A stretch of 8,043 bases of DNA. Origin: Dehalococcoidales bacterium (GTDB lineage: Bacteria > Chloroflexota > Dehalococcoidia > Dehalococcoidales > UBA3254). Position numbers and translations under genes: made by a program. The stretch is from assembly GCA_028718465.1 (NCBI GenBank), contig JAQULX010000112.1:1-8043 (forward strand), read 5' to 3'. The notes below the pieces were generated by a model. It ran no database searches and was not told where the DNA came from. It saw nothing but the letters and a program-made list of their open reading frames with translations. How positions within the stretch are numbered: the stretch's first letter is position 1; the number at the start of each line of letters is the position of its first letter. Of the stretch, positions 5,568 through 8,043 are shown piece by piece.

Positions 5568-6569
5568 TCACTTTAATGTTACGGCCTTATGTTTAATATA
5601 TATATACATGGTGACAACGTAGACTATCACCAGGAAGGCCAGCGCAAGTCCGCTTATCAGAAGCCAGTTGATCCATATAAACCTGTTGAAATCTGCGCTT
5701 AAGCCTCCTATTTCCACCGAATTCTTGCCGTTTCCCAGGCTGGTCAAGCTGAAGGTGACTTTCTCGCTTTGTCCAGCCTCCAATTCGATTTTTTGTGCCT
5801 CATATTCCTTGCCGTTTAATCTCAATACCGCACTATACTCGCCGGCCATTCCTCCATTATTTTCCACTTCCACAGTCACCTGGGCGCTGTCGCCGCGCTT
5901 GATCATAAAGGGGACTCTTCCCCATGCCCGTTCATTGAAGGCAATAATATTCAGATTGCTTAGCTTGAAAGATGCTGGGGGCCGTTGGGCGATTACAGCA
6001 AATGTGGCAAAAGATCGGACCGGAACAGTGACCCTGCCGTATTCTGCAATGACGTTCCCTGTGTTCTCCAGAGGCACCCAGCCTGAATCGGGATCATAAA
6101 AAGCCAGATAGGTTGAAACTAAATTTTTAGACTCTGGTTCGGCATTATAACTTAAAGTAATGAATACATCTTGAGAAAATGTGGTCCCGGGTGTCTCGAA
6201 TGTATAAGCCTGGCTAAGAGCAACCTGGGGACTCTCCAACGGAGGCATCCGGGTTTCGGTTATTCGGATCAGGGTCACAATTTCCCCGTTTTTGCCGATT
6301 ACCCTGGCGCCTTCAGGTATCTCCAGGAAATGTTTTCCATCAGGGCTTGAAGCATCGATCTTTGTTACCAGTGCTCCATCATTAGCCAGGAGACCGCGCG
6401 TAATATTGCCCAGAAAATCTACTGTCAGGGAAGTGAATTCTGATTCCTTTATTCCTTCTTCAATGCTGCTGATATCATAACCAACAACAGCAGGACCGCT
6501 GACAGTCAATGCCGCCAGCGCTATCATAAGACTGGCTAAAATCGATCCCCGCTTTAGTCGGTTAACCAT
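5568..6569 (-). CDS. Secreted, C-terminally membrane-anchored CARDB-like surface protein
   Basis: The protein is exported and anchored, with most of its 333 residues outside the membrane. A signal peptide (basic MVNRLKRGS, hydrophobic core to about residue 25, likely cleavage near 30) is followed by a region of unknown fold (35-110). Residues about 115-195 form a beta domain reading FSQDVFITLSYN, YDPDSGWVPLENT and VPVRSFATFAVIA, a pattern typical of archaeal and Dehalococcoidia-like surface proteins. Residues about 215-290 look like a CARDB (Ig-like adhesion) domain: QVTVEVENNGGMAGEYSAVL, with VTFSLTSLG. One membrane helix (about 299-323) and a short basic tail (KHKAVTLK) end it. The start is supported by GGAGG (6576-6580) 6 bases upstream. 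A strong terminator lies in its leader at 6606-6638. It is divergent from the ECF sigma gene. A sensory or adhesive role is inferred; no catalytic residues are visible. Confidence 0.8.
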   Translation of the reverse strand: MVNRLKRGSILASLMIALAALTVSGPAVVGYDISSIEEGIKESEFTSLTVDFLGNITRGLLANDGALVTKIDASSPDGKHFLEIPEGARVIGKNGEIVTLIRITETRMPPLESPQVALSQAYTFETPGTTFSQDVFITLSYNAEPESKNLVSTYLAFYDPDSGWVPLENTGNVIAEYGRVTVPVRSFATFAVIAQRPPASFKLSNLNIIAFNERAWGRVPFMIKRGDSAQVTVEVENNGGMAGEYSAVLRLNGKEYEAQKIELEAGQSEKVTFSLTSLGNGKNSVEIGGLSADFNRFIWINWLLISGLALAFLVIVYVVTMYIYIKHKAVTLK

Positions 6570-6605
6570 ATATCTCCTCCATACAGAACTACCGGTGTTG
6601 CTCTT

Positions 6606-6638
6606 AAAAAATAAAACCGACCTTGCATAAGGTCGGTT
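6606..6638 (-). terminator. Strong intrinsic terminator in the surface-protein leader
   Basis: AACCGACCTT and AAGGTCGGTT form a perfect 10-bp stem around a 4-base loop, followed on the minus strand by TTATTTTTT. Only the minus strand has the T-tract. It ends about 25 bases before the RBS of the surface-protein gene, and no convincing minus-strand gene lies upstream for it to serve. It therefore looks like an attenuator in that gene's 5' leader. Confidence 0.8.
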
Positions 6639-6768
6639 CCACTATTAGCTCCCTGTCATCCAAGTGGCCAAATACAGATGGCAGTTCATCGCATTCACTT
6701 CCAGGTAATCTTAGAAAGTCCCGTAGGTTACCAAAGCATAATTGGAATAATAAATCTTCCCTCCTGAT

Positions 6769-6774
6769 ATTATA
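6769..6774 (-). promoter_or_regulatory. Candidate -10 box for the surface-protein leader
   Basis: A perfect TATAAT on the minus strand predicts a start near 6762, giving a leader of about 190 bases that includes the terminator at 6606-6638. No good housekeeping -35 is present at 17 bases, so an activator or alternative sigma factor may be needed. Confidence 0.35.
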
Positions 6775-6860
6775 GTCGTAGTACGCCGGTAAAATCCCTC
6801 ATTCAGATTCAAATTCTCAATTTATCAGTGTTACCGGCATATATACATTTCCCAGGTTTA

Positions 6861-6869
6861 TGCTACAAT
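6861..6869 (+). promoter_or_regulatory. Extended -10 promoter of the ECF sigma gene
   Basis: TGCTACAAT combines a TGn extension with a 5 of 6 -10 box, an arrangement that can work without a strong -35; none is visible. The predicted start near 6876 gives a leader of about 108 bases. I see no ECF-type -35 (GGAAC-like) at the right distance, so autoregulation is not supported here. Confidence 0.45.
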
Positions 6870-6871
6870 AG

Positions 6872-6923
6872 TATAACTAACCCGGAAAACCAGGCTCAAC
6901 CCGGTGGAGCGCCTGGAGTTATA
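6872..6923 (+). repeat. Nested inverted repeats in the sigma-factor leader
   Basis: TATAACT (6872-6878) pairs with AGTTATA (6917-6923). Inside it CCAGGC (6890-6895) pairs with GCCTGG (6911-6916), contiguous with the outer stem on its 3' side. AACCCGG occurs twice (6879-6885, 6898-6904), once in the internal loop and once in the terminal loop. If transcription begins near 6876 only part of the outer stem is in the RNA, so a DNA-level operator is also possible. Confidence 0.45.
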
Positions 6924-6983
6924 GTACACCATTTTTAAAAGATTTTTAAGTTACTGAGAGTCTGAAGACCCTCTGAGTATCCG

Positions 6984-7625
6984 GTGTTGATCCGGAAATA
7001 TCCAGAAAACCAGGTTATCGCATTGACTATAAATCAAGAACTATTACAGGTTTCAAGCGCTATCAGGGGTGAAATTGATATCGCCGAAAGCTTGCGTTCG
7101 GGTGATGAAGAAACTATTAATTATATTTTCAATACCTTTTTTGATCGCTTGTATTCTTACGTCTTTAACGCAGTTGGGAAAAATGGTGCCGTTGCTGAAG
7201 ATATTGTCCAGGATACTTTTATCGGCGCCGTGAAGTCAGCCAGAAATTTTAATGGCAATAGCCAAATCTACACCTGGCTGGTTAGCATCGCTCATCACAA
7301 GATGGCTGATTATTTTCGCCGGCAAAAAAGAGAGAAGGCTCAGACCAATCTCGATACGGATATCGTTCTTCAGAATGCCGGTCTGATCGAAAAGACCTCT
7401 GTAGCCGATATCGTTGAGTCTGCTGAAGATCGGATCCTGATAGAACAAGCCCTCTCCAGCTTGCCCTTTGAATACCGGCAAACTCTGGTACTGAAATATG
7501 TTGAGGATTTATCGGTTGTTGAAATAAGCCGCATAATGAAACGTTCCCCTAAGTCAGTTGAGGGCCTGTTGAGTAGAGCGCGCAAGTCCCTTAAAATGAT
7601 CCTTGAAAATACCGGCAAGGGGTAA
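6984..7625 (+). CDS. ECF-type RNA polymerase sigma factor (sigma-70 family, group 4)
   Basis: This subunit directs core RNA polymerase to its own promoter class, usually for envelope or stress genes. Region 2 spans about residues 36-116, with AEDIVQDTFIGAV (71-83) the region 2.2 core-binding helix and ARNFNGNSQIYTWLVSIAHH (86-105) region 2.3-2.4 for -10 recognition. Region 4 spans about 152-206, SLPFEYRQTLVLKYVEDLSV then EISRIMKRSPKSVEGLLSRA holding the -35-binding HTH. No region 1.1 or 3 is present, as expected for group 4. The start is uncertain: GTG 6984 gives 213 residues but has no Shine-Dalgarno. An in-frame TTG at 7023, with AGGT 9 bases upstream, would give 200. Both leave extra residues ahead of region 2. 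A structured leader precedes it, and an 80-residue membrane protein follows after 59 bases, likely in the same transcript. Confidence 0.92.
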   Translation: MLIRKYPENQVIALTINQELLQVSSAIRGEIDIAESLRSGDEETINYIFNTFFDRLYSYVFNAVGKNGAVAEDIVQDTFIGAVKSARNFNGNSQIYTWLVSIAHHKMADYFRRQKREKAQTNLDTDIVLQNAGLIEKTSVADIVESAEDRILIEQALSSLPFEYRQTLVLKYVEDLSVVEISRIMKRSPKSVEGLLSRARKSLKMILENTGKG

Positions 7626-7684
7626 TAGTGTTTTTTAACGACTGATTAATAGAGGAGTATCAAAAGCCCGGGTAGGCGAAAGAC

Positions 7685-7927
7685 ATGTCAAATAATAGCG
7701 TTGAAGAAACCGAAACAAAGTCATTATTAAAGAACGTTTATGTTCAGGTGCGGCCTCCTGACGCAGTGCGCCGGAAGGTATTGAATCATGTACTGCATGT
7801 CGCATCAGAAAAAGCTACTATAGAAAGGTCTCTTCACAGCTTTCGCCCGCTGCTCTTGCCCGGTCTGGTCGGTCTGGTCGCCATAGTTTTAATCGCCTCC
7901 GGCATTGCCACCGCACCCGGCTTCTAG
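7685..7927 (+). CDS. Small single-pass membrane protein, possible anti-sigma factor
   Basis: This 80-residue protein follows the sigma gene by 59 bases with no terminator between, so they are probably co-transcribed. The first 52 residues are soluble and charged, including RPPDAVRRKVLNHVLHVASE (23-42), a helix with clustered basic residues. One membrane segment follows (about 55-75, LLLPGLVGLVAIVLIASGIA), leaving almost nothing outside. Position and topology suggest an anti-sigma factor or regulator with its N-terminus in the cytoplasm. However, it lacks the HxxxCxxC zinc motif of common anti-sigma domains and has no extracytoplasmic sensor. The family is not recognised, so the role is inferred from context only. 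ATG 7685 has only a weak GTAGG; a better AGAGGAG (7652-7658) is too far upstream, and a stop four codons before the ATG rules out an upstream in-frame start. Confidence 0.7.
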   Translation: MSNNSVEETETKSLLKNVYVQVRPPDAVRRKVLNHVLHVASEKATIERSLHSFRPLLLPGLVGLVAIVLIASGIATAPGF

Positions 7928-7939
7928 CAGGTCATAGTT

Positions 7940-8043
7940 TTACGTCCGGCGATCGTCTTTTCTTTTACCTGCCGCAAGCCGTATTCCGTACTTCAGGCTC
8001 TTCCCTGTTGTGCGGCCGGTGCTATTCTCCCTGTATCCGGACC
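7940..8043 (-). CDS. Possible 3' end of a gene entering from the right edge
   Basis: On the minus strand a frame is open from the window edge to TAA at 7940-7942, giving a tail ending LKYGIRLAAGKRKDDRRT. Such a basic tail is plausible for a protein C-terminus, and the gene would converge on the sigma operon. With only 33 visible codons and no second line of evidence, it could equally be non-coding DNA. Within this stretch a plus-strand T-rich run (CTTTTCTTTT) follows a very weak dyad and might mark the end of the sigma operon. Confidence 0.25.
   Translation of the reverse strand, partial: SGYRENSTGRTTGKSLKYGIRLAAGKRKDDRRT

Larger units (their letters stand above)
6570..6983. other. Structured divergent region, surface protein / ECF sigma gene
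   Basis: These 414 bases contain the leader terminator (6606-6638), a TATAAT facing left (6769-6774), an extended -10 facing right (6861-6869), and a hairpin set in the sigma-factor leader (6872-6923). A second hairpin near 6954-6975 pairs GAG-A-GTC with GAC-C-CTC around TGAA. A minus-strand frame of about 63 codons (6606-6797) ends in the terminator's T-tract but has no usable start codon. Just upstream of the terminator on the minus strand, CCACT (6663-6667) can pair with AGTGG. Confidence 0.5.

Noticed and set aside
5668..6099. Plus-strand 143-aa ORF opposite the surface-protein gene
   Set aside because: The opposite strand encodes a coherent signal-peptide and membrane-anchored protein with a good RBS; this frame is its shadow.
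6600..6780. T-box riboswitch ahead of the surface-protein gene
   Set aside because: Only a TGGAACC-like string next to the terminator matches; I could not identify the specifier loop, a convincing AGUA-type element or the usual downstream gene type.
6606..6797. Minus-strand open frame of about 63 codons running through the terminator hairpin, with AGGAGG upstream
   Set aside because: It has no ATG, GTG or TTG at a useful distance from the AGGAGG and its 3' end is the terminator itself, so a chance open frame in a leader RNA is more likely.
1..8043. CRISPR array, transposase or tRNA gene
   Set aside because: I saw no regularly spaced long repeats, no transposase or integrase motifs, and no cloverleaf-like sequence.

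Overview
The window looks like bacterial chromosome of moderate GC content. It carries an ECF-type sigma factor, a full MgtE magnesium channel, several good AGGAGG-type ribosome binding sites, and a secreted protein with a CARDB-like domain and a C-terminal membrane anchor. That style of surface protein, together with a MYG1-like phosphoesterase and short hypothetical genes, fits the Chloroflexota (Dehalococcoidia-like) better than Proteobacteria. This is an inference from protein style; no ribosomal RNA or tRNA gene is present to confirm it. I see no transposase, CRISPR array, tRNA or rRNA.

Layout. Bases 1-761 (minus strand) hold three overlapping genes of unknown function: a 111-residue protein, a 47-residue proline-rich protein, and a protein cut by the left edge. 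A separate 98-residue unknown gene (957-1253, minus) has its own strong RBS, terminator and probable promoter. Bases 1567-2901 (minus) encode MgtE. A 327-base divergent region with a 22-bp near-palindrome separates mgtE from a MYG1-family gene (3229-4032, plus) that has no Shine-Dalgarno and appears leaderless. A small unknown gene (4153-4338, plus) converges on an XRE/Cro-type regulator (4408-4764, minus). The regulator is divergent from an 85-residue unknown gene (5154-5411, plus), with a 6-bp inverted repeat between them.

Bases 5568-6569 (minus) encode a signal-peptide, CARDB-like, single-anchor surface protein. It is divergent from an ECF sigma gene (6984-7625, plus), which is followed by an 80-residue single-membrane-segment protein (7685-7927, plus). 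The 414-base region between surface protein and sigma factor is the most structured non-coding DNA here. It holds a near-perfect intrinsic terminator just ahead of the surface-protein RBS, oriented to stop that gene's transcript, and a compact inverted-repeat structure in the predicted sigma-factor leader.

How the genes may work together. The sigma factor, small membrane protein and divergent surface protein could form one envelope-sensing unit, with the membrane protein as a non-canonical anti-sigma factor. The XRE regulator and the divergent 85-residue gene look like a second regulator-target pair. MgtE and MYG1 are probably housekeeping genes. No known antiviral or biosynthetic system is recognisable; the best candidates for something undescribed are the leader attenuator, the sigma/membrane-protein/surface-protein unit and the three-gene cassette at the left edge.
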